Source of the DNA: Rugamonas rubra | Lineage (GTDB): Bacteria; Pseudomonadota; Gammaproteobacteria; Burkholderiales; Burkholderiaceae_D | Direction: 5' to 3' | Assembly: GCF_900114705.1 (NCBI RefSeq) | Contig: NZ_FOTW01000020.1 | Coordinates: 1 to 64,000, forward strand | Length of the DNA: 64,000 bases | Shown: one piece after another, positions 9,871 through 19,697 of the stretch | Numbering within the stretch: position 1 is the stretch's first letter | How the letters are laid out: each line of letters begins with the position of its first letter | Notes under the pieces: generated by a model | Told to the model about the DNA's origin: nothing | Database searches by the model: none | What the model saw: the letters and a program-made list of their open reading frames with translations, nothing else | Made by a program: the position numbers and the translations under genes

Positions 9871-9965
9871 CCGCATTTGGTGCCGCGCCACCGCGCCGGA
9901 AATCGTTTGCGCATGTAATCAATTTTGGGTACATTTGATCTGTTTGGACAAACTGCGGAGGCGCC

Positions 9966-10142
9966 GTGAAGCAGAGTGAGTTTGTCAGGTGGCTCAAGCA
10001 GTTTGGGGCGACGTTCGAAGATGGTCGCAACCATGTGAAAGTCAGACTGAACGGCAAGACCAGCTTCCTTCCCAGGCATCCAGCGAAAGAACTCAAAACC
10101 GGACTGGTCGAATCTGTCAAAAAACAGCTTAACTTGAAGTAA
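9966..10142 (+). CDS. hicA: HicA family mRNA interferase toxin
   Basis: 58 residues from a GTG start. The residues MKQSEFVRWLKQFGATF, then RNHVKVRLNGKTSFLPRHP and KELKTGLVESVKKQL follow the small dsRBD-like HicA fold. HicA cleaves mRNA and is neutralised by HicB. The catalytic histidine is H23 in GRNHVKV. hicB starts 40 bases downstream, giving the usual toxin-first order. Base composition is less GC-rich than the neighbours, as expected for a mobile toxin-antitoxin unit. It is too short for common ORF length cut-offs. Confidence 0.85.
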   Translation: MKQSEFVRWLKQFGATFEDGRNHVKVRLNGKTSFLPRHPAKELKTGLVESVKKQLNLK

Positions 10143-10169
10143 TGCGTCTCCACCAGGGAGGCGGAATTA

Positions 10170-10179
10170 GGGGGGGGGG
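10170..10179 (+). repeat. Ten-G homopolymer in the hicB ribosome-binding region
   Basis: Ten consecutive G residues end three bases before the hicB ATG, where a Shine-Dalgarno sequence would pair. The G-run itself can serve as the binding site, and slippage would change its length and spacing. No other G-run this long was noticed in the window. Confidence 0.85.
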
Positions 10180-10182
10180 CTT

Positions 10183-10596
10183 ATGAAATATCCTGCATGC
10201 TTCACGCCGGAAACGGGCGGTTTCGTCGTCACCTTCCGCGACATCCCGGAGGCGGTGACGCAAGGTGACGATGCTGATGAGGCGTTTGCGATGGCCAAGG
10301 ACGTGCTGCTCGCATCGATGGAGGTCTATTTCGACGAGAAACGCCAAGTCCCGCCGCCATCGGCCGCACTGCCCGGCGAGCGTTTGATCCCTCTGCCGGC
10401 AAGCATCGCGGTCAAAGTGTTGTTGCTGAACGAAATGTTGGCCCAGGCGGTAATTCCCGCCGAACTGGCTCGGCGTATGCTCACTACCCGTCAAGAGGTC
10501 AATCGCTTGATCGACTTGACGCATACCACGCGCATCGATCGGATCGAAGACGCGATGACCGCGTTGGGTAGGGATTTGCAGTTGACCGTCGTCTGA
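10183..10596 (+). CDS. hicB: HicB family antitoxin
   Basis: 137 residues. The N-terminal half has the partial RNase H-like HicB fold (MKYPACFTPETGGFVVTF, then DIPEAVTQGDDADEAFAMAKD). The C-terminal half, about residues 80-130, is helical and likely holds the DNA-binding helix-turn-helix (RRMLTTRQEVNRLIDL). HicB binds HicA and normally represses its own operon. Translation starts right after a ten-G tract, so antitoxin output may vary with tract length. A leftward terminator from yccA lies downstream. Confidence 0.88.
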   Translation: MKYPACFTPETGGFVVTFRDIPEAVTQGDDADEAFAMAKDVLLASMEVYFDEKRQVPPPSAALPGERLIPLPASIAVKVLLLNEMLAQAVIPAELARRMLTTRQEVNRLIDLTHTTRIDRIEDAMTALGRDLQLTVV

Positions 10597-10642
10597 TCGG
10601 CGCCCGCCGCGAGTTCCCGCACTGTTGAATGCTTTGCCCAAG

Positions 10643-10667
10643 AAAAAAGCCGGCGCGAGGCCGGCTT
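10643..10667 (-). terminator. Rho-independent terminator for yccA
   Basis: An 8-bp perfect stem (aagccggc at 10647-10654, gccggctt at 10660-10667) with a 5-base loop. Read leftward it ends in a run of six T. It lies 22 bases after the yccA stop. Confidence 0.85.
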
Positions 10668-10688
10668 GGTGTGCTGCGTAGAAACCGC

Positions 10689-11372
10689 CTAGTCGCGGCT
10701 GCCGCCGCCGAAGCCCAGCAGCGACAACAGGCTGGTGAAGATGTTGTAGACGTCGAGGTACAGGCTCAGCGTGGCGCGCACGTAGTTGGTCTCGCCGCCG
10801 TTGACGATCTGCTGCACGTCGTACAGGATGTAGGCCGAGAAGATGGCGATGGCGATCACCGAGATGGTGATCGACAGCGCCGACATGCCCAGGAAGATGT
10901 TGGCGACCGAGGCCAGCAACAGCACGATGACGCCGGCGAACAACCACTTGCCCATCGCCGAGAAGTCGCGCTTGGACACGGTGGCCACGCTGGCCAGCAC
11001 GGCGAACACGGTGGCCGTGCCGCCGAAGGCGGTCATGATCAGGAAGCCGCCGTTGGCGTAGCCGAGCGTGCGCGTCAGCAGCGGCGTCAGCATCAGGCCC
11101 ATGAAGAAGGTGAAGCCGAGCAGCAGGGCGACGCCCAGGCCGCTATCCTTGTTCTTCTCGATGGCCCAGATGAAGCCGAAGGCGACGCCGAGGAACAGCA
11201 GCGCGCCCATGCCGCCGCCCAGCATCGGCACGTGGAAGGCGACGCCGATCACGGCGCCCAGCACGGTCGGGATCATCGACAGGGCCAGCAGCCAATAGGT
11301 GTTGCGCAGCACATTGTGGCGCACCGCCGCCTGGCGGTTGCCGCTCAGGTCATAGGTATTTTGTAAGTTCAT
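10689..11372 (-). CDS. yccA: Bax inhibitor-1/YccA family inner membrane protein
   Basis: 227 residues with about seven hydrophobic segments (for example SMIPTVLGAVIGVAF, GALLFLGVAFGFIWAI, VIVLLLASVANIFLGM). The C-terminal ISVIAIAIFSAYILYDVQQIV is characteristic of the BI-1/UPF0005 family. E. coli YccA is a substrate and modulator of FtsH, which fits hflK/hflC elsewhere in the window, though they are not adjacent here. Two ATGs lie in tandem. GGAGG ends 4 bases before the second (11372) and only 1 base before the first (11375), so 11372 is preferred. A longer upstream extension lacks support. Confidence 0.88.
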   Translation of the reverse strand: MNLQNTYDLSGNRQAAVRHNVLRNTYWLLALSMIPTVLGAVIGVAFHVPMLGGGMGALLFLGVAFGFIWAIEKNKDSGLGVALLLGFTFFMGLMLTPLLTRTLGYANGGFLIMTAFGGTATVFAVLASVATVSKRDFSAMGKWLFAGVIVLLLASVANIFLGMSALSITISVIAIAIFSAYILYDVQQIVNGGETNYVRATLSLYLDVYNIFTSLLSLLGFGGGSRD

Positions 11373-11562
11373 CATGCCTCCAATTCGTTGGTTCAGGGTA
11401 CAGCGTGATAAAAGCATAGCACGTTGGGGCAAAAGCGCGCAAAATCGGCGTCAAATTGCCCGCCGCCAAGGGTTTCCTATAGGTAAAATCGGCCCGGCGA
11501 CGGCGCAAACATCGGGCGCGCCGCCCTTGTCTAGTCCAATATCGGATAGATGGGGTGTTCTA

Positions 11563-11571
11563 TGGTAAAAT
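11563..11571 (+). promoter_or_regulatory. Candidate extended -10 element upstream of ndk
   Basis: TGGTAAAAT matches an extended -10 (TGn plus TAAAAT, five of six consensus bases) about 60 bases before the ndk ATG. No good -35 is seen at 16-18 bases, which is tolerable for extended -10 promoters. The leader to ndk is AT-rich. Confidence 0.4.
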
Positions 11572-11630
11572 CAAAGGTTGATTGAGCTATCAATTTTGTT
11601 TTAAACCTTTCTTTTTATTGGAGTTTTTAA

Positions 11631-12047
11631 ATGGCTATCGAACGCACCCTGTCGATCATCAAACCTGACGCAGTTGCAAAAAACGTCATCGGTCAAATCT
11701 ACAGCCGTTTTGAAGGCGCTGGCCTGAAAATCGTTGCAGCCCGCATGACCCAGCTGTCGCGCGAAGAGGCCGAAGGCTTCTACGCCGCCCACAAAGAGCG
11801 CGGTTTCTTCAAGGATCTGGTTGACTTCATGGTCTCCGGTCCTGTCATGATCCAAGCCCTGGAAGGCGAAAACGCCGTTCTGGCCCACCGCGACCTGATG
11901 GGCGCGACCGATCCGAAGAAAGCAGAAAAAGGCACCATCCGCGCCGATTTCGCCGAATCGATCGACGCTAACGCCGTGCACGGTTCCGACGCTGTCGACG
12001 CCGCTAAAGTTGAAATCGCCTACTTCTTCCCAGAAGCCAAAGCGTAA
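11631..12047 (+). CDS. ndk: Nucleoside diphosphate kinase
   Basis: 138 residues. It transfers the gamma-phosphate between NTPs and NDPs through a phosphohistidine. The nucleotide-binding start is ERTLSIIKPDAVAKN. The active-site histidine is in NAVHGSDAVD. The usual length is about 140. GGAG lies 9 bases before the ATG. It is transcribed away from yccA, with terminator hairpins immediately after the stop. Synteny ndk-rlmN-pilW is common in Burkholderiales. Confidence 0.97.
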   Translation: MAIERTLSIIKPDAVAKNVIGQIYSRFEGAGLKIVAARMTQLSREEAEGFYAAHKERGFFKDLVDFMVSGPVMIQALEGENAVLAHRDLMGATDPKKAEKGTIRADFAESIDANAVHGSDAVDAAKVEIAYFFPEAKA

Positions 12048-12053
12048 TTATTG

Positions 12054-12118
12054 ACGGCCTTCGGGCCGTGGCAGTACCCCGTTCCCGCCGCGCTGCGCGC
12101 GCGGGAACGAGTTTTTTT
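12054..12118 (+). terminator. Tandem hairpins ending ndk transcription
   Basis: First hairpin: acggcc, a ttcg tetraloop and ggccgt (12054-12069). Second: a 9-bp stem cgttcccgc/gcgggaacg (12080-12088 with 12101-12109) followed by a seven-T run. The second is a typical intrinsic terminator; the UUCG hairpin may stabilise the mRNA end. Confidence 0.85.
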
Positions 12119-12137
12119 GAACTGAATTGAGCCTGCA

Positions 12138-13321
<1,184 letters not shown>

Positions 13322-13322
<1 letters not shown>

Positions 13323-14149
13323 TGACGGTCCTGGCGCACCGCTGCCGCCTCTGCCTGGCCGCGCTCGGCCTGGCCGGGTTGCTGGCCGGCTGCGCCGCGC
13401 CCGGCGCGGGGGAGGCGCGCGGCCAGAGCGGCAAGGCCGAGCTGACCACCGCCTCGGACCAAACCTCGGCCCAGCGCCGTGCGGAAATCCGCATGCAACT
13501 GGCGGTGGGTTACTATGAGCAGGGCCAGTACACGGTGGCGCTCGACGAGGTCAAGCTGGCCCTGGCGGCCGACCCCGACTACGCCGACGGCTACGGCATG
13601 CGCGGCCTGATTTACATGGCCATGGGCGAGACCGGCCTGGCCGGGGACAACTTCACGCGCGCCCTCAAGCTGGCGCCGGACAATCCCGACCTGGCCAATA
13701 ATTACGGCTCCTTCCTGTGCCAAAACGGCCGGGTGGACGAGGCGATGCGGTATTTCGACGCGGCCCTGAAGAACCGCGCCTACGCCTCGCCGGCCAAGGC
13801 CCTGAACAATGCCGGCTCCTGCGCGCTGAAGCGCAAGGACTACGCCGGCGCGGAACAATATCTGCTGCAGGCGTTGCAGTTGACGCCGGACCTGGCGGCG
13901 ACCAACGCCAACCTGGCGCGCGTGTACTATGTGCGGCGCGACTACCAGCGGGCCGGGTTTTTCATTTCCCGGCTGGGCAAGACAGCAAAGATGGAGAGCA
14001 TGACGGCCGATGTGCTGTGGCTCGCGATTAAGGTGCAGCATCAGCTCGGCGATGCGGGCGCGGAAGCTGGTTGGGCGACGCAATTGCGCCGCCACCACGC
14101 CGGCTCGGCCGAGTATGCTGCTTATCAACGTGGGGCGTTTGATGAGTGA
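13322..14149 (+). CDS. pilW: Type IV pilus biogenesis lipoprotein PilW/PilF
   Basis: 275 residues. An outer-membrane lipoprotein that helps the PilQ secretin assemble. The signal peptide ends in a lipobox LLAGC with lipidated C24. It is followed by tetratricopeptide repeats (AVGYYEQGQYTVALDEVKLAL, GLIYMAMGETGLAGDNFTRAL, NNYGSFLCQNGRVDEAMRYF), about six TPR units to residue 240. The start overlaps the rlmN stop and the end overlaps rodZ. The rlmN-pilW-rodZ-ispG-hisS order is conserved in betaproteobacteria. Confidence 0.9.
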
Positions 14150-15125
14150 AACAGGGATACCAATGAATTCAGAGTGGGCAGAACAGCCAAAGGACCAGGG
14201 CAGCAGCCTGGCCACGCCCGGAGCACAACTGGCGGCCCAGCGCGAAGCGATGGGCTGGTCGGTCGAGCAGATCGCCGACCAATTGAAACTGGCGCCGCGC
14301 CAGGTGGTCGCCCTTGAAGCGGGCGACTTCGCCGCGCTGCCCAACATGGCGGTGGTGCGCGGTTTCGTGCGCGCCTACGCCAAGGTGGTCAAGCTGGACG
14401 CCACGCCGCTGGTGGCGATGATCGAGGTCGGCACGCCGCCCAGCGCCGAGGCCGCCCCGGTCCGCCGCGAGATCGCCGCCACCTTCACCGAGTCGCGCTT
14501 CCCCTCGCTGACCGAGCGCTCCAGCAAGCCGGCCGGCTGGCTGGTCGGCGCCGTCGCCGTGGCCGTGGTGGCCGCCGCCGGCGCCTACGCCTACCACGCC
14601 GGGCTGGTTTCGCCGGCCATGTTCAGCCGCGCCGACAAGGACGCCAGCGCCTCGGCGCAGGCCGAGAAGCCGGCCGACAAGCCGGCCGAAATTGCCCCGC
14701 TCGAGACCACGCTGGTCAAGCCGGGCCAGGAGACCGCGCCCATGCAGTCGATCTCCGTGCCCTTGATTTCCGTCGCGCCGCCGGGCGGCACCGCCGCCAC
14801 GCCGGCATCGGCGCCGGCGCCGGCCGCCGCGCCGGCCGCCGCCACCCCGGCGCCGGCCGCCGCCACCCCGGCGCCGGCCGCCGCCGCCGGCAGCACGCTG
14901 GTGCTGAAGGTCAACCAGGACTCGTGGATCGAGATCCGCCGTCCCGGCGCCGCCGCGCTGATTTCGCGCCTGGTCAAGGCCGGCAACACCGAAACCTTCG
15001 AGATCAAGGACCCGGCGTTGCTGATCGTCGGCAAACCGACCGGCGTCGAGGCGACGCTGGGCGGCACGCCGCTGGCGCTGCCGCCGGTGGCCGGCGGCAC
15101 CATCTCGCGCGTCAACATCAAGTAA
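14142..15125 (+). CDS. rodZ: Cytoskeleton/cell-shape protein RodZ
   Basis: 327 residues if translation starts at ATG 14142, inside the end of pilW. A second ATG at 14163, with AGGGA 5 bases upstream, is an equally good start. The cytoplasmic N-terminal helix-turn-helix of the RodZ type (GAQLAAQREAMGWSVEQIADQ) binds MreB. A single membrane segment spans about 130-152 (WLVGAVAVAVVAAAGAYAY). It is followed by an Ala/Pro-rich periplasmic linker with tandem APAAATPAP units and a C-terminal DUF4115 beta domain (LVLKVNQDSWIEIRRP). The gene links pilus, shape and isoprenoid genes in one operon. Confidence 0.9.
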   Translation: MSETGIPMNSEWAEQPKDQGSSLATPGAQLAAQREAMGWSVEQIADQLKLAPRQVVALEAGDFAALPNMAVVRGFVRAYAKVVKLDATPLVAMIEVGTPPSAEAAPVRREIAATFTESRFPSLTERSSKPAGWLVGAVAVAVVAAAGAYAYHAGLVSPAMFSRADKDASASAQAEKPADKPAEIAPLETTLVKPGQETAPMQSISVPLISVAPPGGTAATPASAPAPAAAPAAATPAPAAATPAPAAAAGSTLVLKVNQDSWIEIRRPGAAALISRLVKAGNTETFEIKDPALLIVGKPTGVEATLGGTPLALPPVAGGTISRVNIK

Positions 15126-15152
15126 GCAACCGTTAGCCAAACAGCCAAGATT

Positions 15153-16421
15153 ATGTCTTCTACGCAAACAGCCATCCCCTCCGGACCGTCCCCGCGCGGC
15201 GCCCGCCGCCGCGTGCTGGTGGCGCACGGCAGCCGCCAGATCTGGGTGGGCGGCGACGCGCCCGTGGTGGTGCAGTCGATGACCAACACCGACACCGCCG
15301 ACGCCGTCGGCACGGCGATCCAGATCAAGGAGCTGGCGCGCGCCGGCTCCGAGCTGGTGCGCCTGACGGTGGACCGGCCCGAGGCGGCCGCCGCCGTGCC
15401 CTACATCCGCGAACAGCTCGACAAGATGGGCGTCGACGTGCCCCTGGTCGGCGACTTCCACTACAACGGCCACACGCTGCTCAACGACTATCCCGACTGC
15501 GCCCGCGCGCTGTCGAAGTACCGCATCAACCCGGGCAACGTCGGCAAGGGCGCCAAACGCGACAGCCAGTTCGCCCAAATGATCGAAGTGGCCGCGCGCT
15601 ACGACAAGCCGGTGCGCATCGGCGTCAACTGGGGCAGCCTGGACCAGGCGCTGCTGGCCCGCATCATGGACGAGAACGCCGGTCGCGCCGAGCCGTGGAG
15701 CGCCCAGGCCGTCATGTACGAGGCGCTGATCACCTCGGCCATCGAGAACGCCGTGCGCGCCGAGGAGCTGGGCCTGGGCCGCGACAAGATCATCCTGTCG
15801 TGCAAGGTTTCCGGCGTACAAGACCTGATCGCCGTCTACCGCGAGCTGGCGCGCCGCTGCGACTACCCGCTGCACCTGGGCCTGACCGAGGCCGGCATGG
15901 GCAGCAAGGGCATCGTCGCCTCGACGGCGGCGCTGTCGGTGCTGCTGCAAGAGGGCATCGGCGACACCATCCGCATCTCGCTCACGCCCGAGCCGGGCGG
16001 CGACCGCTGCAAGGAGGTGGTGGTCGGCCAGGAGATCCTGCAAACCATGGGCCTGCGCAAGTTCACCCCGATGGTGATCGCCTGCCCGGGTTGCGGCCGC
16101 ACCACCTCGACCACCTTCCAGGAGCTGGCCGACAACATCCAGACCTATCTGCGCGAGCAGATGCCGGAATGGAAGAAGAGCTATCCGGGCGTCGAGGCGA
16201 TGAACGTGGCCGTGATGGGCTGCATCGTCAACGGCCCCGGCGAATCGAAGCACGCCAACATCGGCATCAGCCTGCCCGGCACCGGCGAGTCGCCGGCCGC
16301 GCCGGTGTTCGTCGACGGCCAGAAGTTCGCCACCCTGCGCGGCGAGCGCATCGTCGAGGAGTTCCAGGCCATCGTGCTGGACTACGTGCAAAGCAACTAC
16401 GGCAAGACCGTCACCGCATAA
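15153..16421 (+). CDS. ispG: 4-hydroxy-3-methylbut-2-en-1-yl diphosphate synthase IspG
   Basis: 422 residues. It makes HMBPP from MEcPP in the MEP isoprenoid pathway using a 4Fe-4S cluster. The TIM-barrel part includes VVVQSMTNTDTADAVGT and NPGNVGKGAK. The cluster cysteines are in ACPGCGRTTS and MGCIVNGPGE. Length fits the proteobacterial form with its inserted middle region. It lies 27 bases after rodZ and 20 bases before hisS, consistent with one transcript. Confidence 0.96.
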   Translation: MSSTQTAIPSGPSPRGARRRVLVAHGSRQIWVGGDAPVVVQSMTNTDTADAVGTAIQIKELARAGSELVRLTVDRPEAAAAVPYIREQLDKMGVDVPLVGDFHYNGHTLLNDYPDCARALSKYRINPGNVGKGAKRDSQFAQMIEVAARYDKPVRIGVNWGSLDQALLARIMDENAGRAEPWSAQAVMYEALITSAIENAVRAEELGLGRDKIILSCKVSGVQDLIAVYRELARRCDYPLHLGLTEAGMGSKGIVASTAALSVLLQEGIGDTIRISLTPEPGGDRCKEVVVGQEILQTMGLRKFTPMVIACPGCGRTTSTTFQELADNIQTYLREQMPEWKKSYPGVEAMNVAVMGCIVNGPGESKHANIGISLPGTGESPAAPVFVDGQKFATLRGERIVEEFQAIVLDYVQSNYGKTVTA

Positions 16422-16441
16422 AAAGAATAGAAGAGAAGACC

Positions 16442-17800
16442 ATGTCCGAAATTAAAAAAGAAAAAGCCGAGAAGATTGTCGCCGTCAAAGGCATGAACGA
16501 CGTCCTGCCGGGCGACGCCCACCTGTGGGAACTGTTCCAGAACACCGCCCAGTCGGTGGTGCAGAGCTACGGCTTCCAGCAGATCCGCACGCCCATCGTC
16601 GAGAACACCGCGCTGTTCGCCCGCGCCATCGGCGCCGTCACCGACATCGTCGAGAAGGAAATGTACTCCTTCACCGACTCGATGAACGGCGACCAGCTGA
16701 CCCTGCGCCCCGAGGGCACCGCCGGCGTGGTGCGCGCCGTGCTCGAGCACAACCTGGTCTACGAGGGCCCCAAGCGCCTGTGGTACACCGGCCCGATGTT
16801 CCGCCACGAGAAGCCGCAGCGCGGCCGCTACCGCCAGTTCTTCCAGTTCGGCTGCGAGGCCGTCGGCTTCAACGGCCCGGACATCGACGCCGAAATGATC
16901 ATGCTGTGCCGCCGCCTGTGGGACGACCTGGGCCTGGAAAACATCCGCCTCGAGCTGAACTCGATCGGCGACGCCGAGGAGCGCGCGCGCCACCGCGTCG
17001 ACCTGATCGCCTACCTGGAGTCGCACGAGACCCTGCTCGACGCCGAGGCCAAGCGCCGCCTGCACACCAATCCGCTGCGCATCCTCGACACCAAGAACCC
17101 GACCATGCAGGAGATGGTCAACGGCGCGCCCAAGCTGCTCGACTACCTGGGCGAGGAGTCGCTGGCCCACTTCAACGGCGTGCGCAAGATTCTCGACCAC
17201 AACAACATCCCCTACGTGATCAACCCGCGCCTGGTGCGCGGCATCGACTACTACAACCGCACCGTGTTCGAGTGGGTCACCGACGAGCTGGGCGCCCAGG
17301 GCACCGTGTGCGCCGGCGGCCGCTACGATCCGCTGATCCAAATGTTCGGCGGCAAGCCGACGCCCGCCGTCGGCTTCGCCATGGGCATCGAACGCCTGAT
17401 CGAGTTGATGAAGGCGGCCGGCGAGCCGGACCAGCCGAACCAGTGCGACGTCTACCTGGTGCACCAGGGCGAGCAAGCCCAGCTGCAAGCCTTCGTGCTG
17501 GGCGAGCGCATCCGCGACGCCGGCCTCGACGTGGTCATGCACGCCTCGACCGCCAACGGTCCCGGCAGCTTCAAGACGCAGATGAAGAAGGCCGACGGCA
17601 GCGGCGCCGCCTTCGCCGTCATCCTCGGCGAGGACGAGGTGGCCAACCATTCGGCCAGCGTCAAGGCGATGCGGGCGGAGGAGGGCGAGCAGCAGCAATC
17701 GACCGTTCCCTTCGACGACGTGGTCGACTTCCTGGTCGACCAGATCACCGGCGGCGACAACCACCACTACCATGTGCACGACGAGAACTGCAAGCACTAG
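16442..17800 (+). CDS. hisS: Histidyl-tRNA synthetase
   Basis: 452 residues. It charges tRNA-His. Class II motif 2 is FRHEKPQRGRYRQFFQFG. The histidine-binding motifs are LVRGIDYYNRTVFE and GGRYDPLI, and motif 3 is PAVGFAMGIERL. The anticodon-binding domain starts near residue 335 (CDVYLVHQGEQAQLQAF). The protein ends with a His-rich tail, GGDNHHYHVHDENCKH, beyond the usual end. It lies within the ispG-hisS-yfgM-bamB-der operon. Confidence 0.96.
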   Translation: MSEIKKEKAEKIVAVKGMNDVLPGDAHLWELFQNTAQSVVQSYGFQQIRTPIVENTALFARAIGAVTDIVEKEMYSFTDSMNGDQLTLRPEGTAGVVRAVLEHNLVYEGPKRLWYTGPMFRHEKPQRGRYRQFFQFGCEAVGFNGPDIDAEMIMLCRRLWDDLGLENIRLELNSIGDAEERARHRVDLIAYLESHETLLDAEAKRRLHTNPLRILDTKNPTMQEMVNGAPKLLDYLGEESLAHFNGVRKILDHNNIPYVINPRLVRGIDYYNRTVFEWVTDELGAQGTVCAGGRYDPLIQMFGGKPTPAVGFAMGIERLIELMKAAGEPDQPNQCDVYLVHQGEQAQLQAFVLGERIRDAGLDVVMHASTANGPGSFKTQMKKADGSGAAFAVILGEDEVANHSASVKAMRAEEGEQQQSTVPFDDVVDFLVDQITGGDNHHYHVHDENCKH

Positions 17801-17865
17801 GCAGACCAGCAGTCCAGCAGTCCATTAGCAAGCACGATCCACTAACCTTTACCTGACCAATACTC

Positions 17866-18519
17866 ATGGCATACGATCTCGAAGAACAAGAACAACTGGC
17901 GACCCTTAAAGCGTGGTGGAACCAGTATGGCAACCTGACTTCCTGGGTGCTGATCGCGGGCATGGCCGCCTACTCGGGCTGGACCGGCTGGAACTACTAC
18001 CAGGGCAAGCAGGCGGCCCAGGCCTCGGCGCTGTACGACGAGGTGCAGCACGCCATGCAGGGCAAGGACAACGCCAAGGTGCAGCGCGCCGCCGGCGACA
18101 TGCAGAGCCGCTTCGCCGGCACCGCCTACGCGCCGATGAGCGCGCTGACGGCCGCCAAGAGCGCCTTCGAGGCGGGCGACATGAAGGCCGCCAAGGCCCA
18201 GCTGCAATGGGCCGCCGAGCACGGCGAGGAAGAGATCAAGGCGCTCGCCAAGCTGCGCCTGGCCGGCGTGCTGCTCGACGAGAAGGCCTACGACGAGGCG
18301 CTCAAGGTGCTGGCCGGCGACACGACGGCGCAGTTCGCCGGCGCCGTGGCCGACCGCAAGGGCGACATCCTGGTGGCGCAGAACAAGCTGGTCGAGGCGC
18401 GCGCCGCCTACCAGGCCGCGCTGGCGGCGATCGACAAGAAGAACCCGGGCCGCCGCCTGATCGAGTTGAAGTTCGAAGCCATCGGCGGCACCGTGCCGGC
18501 CGACCAGGCCGCCGCGTAA
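17866..18519 (+). CDS. yfgM: YfgM-like ancillary SecYEG translocon subunit (TPR protein)
   Basis: 217 residues. Single N-terminal membrane segment (about 26-44, SWVLIAGMAAYSGWTGWNYY) preceded by an acidic cytosolic start. The periplasmic TPR-like domain contains MKAAKAQLQWAAEHGEEEIKALAKLRLA split by typical family spacing. E. coli YfgM works with PpiD at the translocon. Position between hisS and bamB matches the family synteny, which supports the call. Confidence 0.9.
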   Translation: MAYDLEEQEQLATLKAWWNQYGNLTSWVLIAGMAAYSGWTGWNYYQGKQAAQASALYDEVQHAMQGKDNAKVQRAAGDMQSRFAGTAYAPMSALTAAKSAFEAGDMKAAKAQLQWAAEHGEEEIKALAKLRLAGVLLDEKAYDEALKVLAGDTTAQFAGAVADRKGDILVAQNKLVEARAAYQAALAAIDKKNPGRRLIELKFEAIGGTVPADQAAA

Positions 18520-18545
18520 TCGAAGTCCAGAACAAGGTTAAACTT

Positions 18546-19691
18546 ATGCGTATTACCGGAATAGTTGTTGGTGCAGGCCTGCTGGCGTTGACGGCCGGTT
18601 GCAGTTCGCTCAATCCGTTCGCCACCAAGGATCCGAAGACCCAACCGGCGCCGCTGGTCGAGCTCAAATCCAGCATCGCCGTGCGCACGGCGTGGAAATA
18701 CTCGGTCGGCAAGGCCGGCGTGGCGGTGTTCTCGCCGGCGCTGGCCGGCGACAGCCTGTTCGTCGCCAGCGCCGACGGCGCCATCGCCCGCCTCGACGCG
18801 GCCAGCGGCAAGGAACAATGGCGCGTCAAGGCCGGTTCCGACCTGACCGCCGGTGTCGGCAGCGACGGCAACGTGGTCGCCGTGGGCGGCACCAAGGGCG
18901 CCATCCTGGCCTTCGACGGCAGCGGCAAACCCTTGTGGAAGGCGCAGGCCTCGAGCGAGGTGCTGTCGGCGCCGGTGGTGGGCGGCGGCGTGGTGGTCGT
19001 GCGCAGCGTCGACAACCGCATCACCGCGTTCGAAGCCAAGACCGGCGCGCGGCGCTGGACGGTGCAGCGCACCACGCCGGCCCTGACCCTGCGCAACGCG
19101 CCGGGCATGGTGGTCGACGGCGCCAACGTCTACGTCGCCCAGCCGGGCGGCAAGCTGCTGGCGCTGACCCTGGCGGCCGGCGTGCCGCGCTTTGAAGTCG
19201 TGGTCGGCGAGCCGCGCGGCGCCACCGAACTGGAACGCGTCACCGACATCGCCGGCATGCCGGTGGTGTTTGAAAAAGACGTCTGCGTGGTCTCCTACCA
19301 GGGCCGGGTCGGTTGCTTCGACTCCACCACCGGGGTGGCGCGCTGGACCAAGGACACCTCGTCCGACACCGGCGTGGCCGTCGACCAGCGCTTTGTCTTC
19401 GTCGCCGACGACAAGGGCGCCGTCTCCGCCTACAGCCGCGAAGGCGGACAGAGCGCATGGAAAAACGACAAGCTGGCCCTGCGCCGCTTGTCTACCCCGC
19501 TGTCGTACGGTCGCGCAGTCGCGCTCGGCGACTACCAGGGTTACATCCACTTCCTGTCACGGGAAGATGGAGCTTTAATAGGTCGCGTCAGCACCGACGG
19601 CAGCCCGATTCAATCGGTACCCGTCATCGCCGGCACGAATTTGATTTTTCAAACCCAATCAGGGACAGTGACCGCTCTCGCGGTCGAGTAA
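18546..19691 (+). CDS. bamB: Outer membrane assembly lipoprotein BamB
   Basis: 381 residues. The lipobox is LTAGC with lipidated C19. The mature part is an eight-bladed beta-propeller of PQQ-like repeats (LFVASADGAIARLDAASGKEQW split across blades, DNRITAFEAKTGARRW, GRVGCFDSTTGVARW). It scaffolds BamA in outer-membrane protein insertion. It lies 26 bases after yfgM and only 6 bases before der, so the three are probably cotranscribed. Confidence 0.95.
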   Translation: MRITGIVVGAGLLALTAGCSSLNPFATKDPKTQPAPLVELKSSIAVRTAWKYSVGKAGVAVFSPALAGDSLFVASADGAIARLDAASGKEQWRVKAGSDLTAGVGSDGNVVAVGGTKGAILAFDGSGKPLWKAQASSEVLSAPVVGGGVVVVRSVDNRITAFEAKTGARRWTVQRTTPALTLRNAPGMVVDGANVYVAQPGGKLLALTLAAGVPRFEVVVGEPRGATELERVTDIAGMPVVFEKDVCVVSYQGRVGCFDSTTGVARWTKDTSSDTGVAVDQRFVFVADDKGAVSAYSREGGQSAWKNDKLALRRLSTPLSYGRAVALGDYQGYIHFLSREDGALIGRVSTDGSPIQSVPVIAGTNLIFQTQSGTVTALAVE

Positions 19692-19697
19692 TACTAA

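Noticed and set aside
14803..14890. Tandem GC-rich repeat in rodZ considered as a CRISPR or regulatory repeat
   Set aside because: It is in frame, encodes the Ala/Pro linker and has no spacers; no CRISPR array is seen anywhere in the window.
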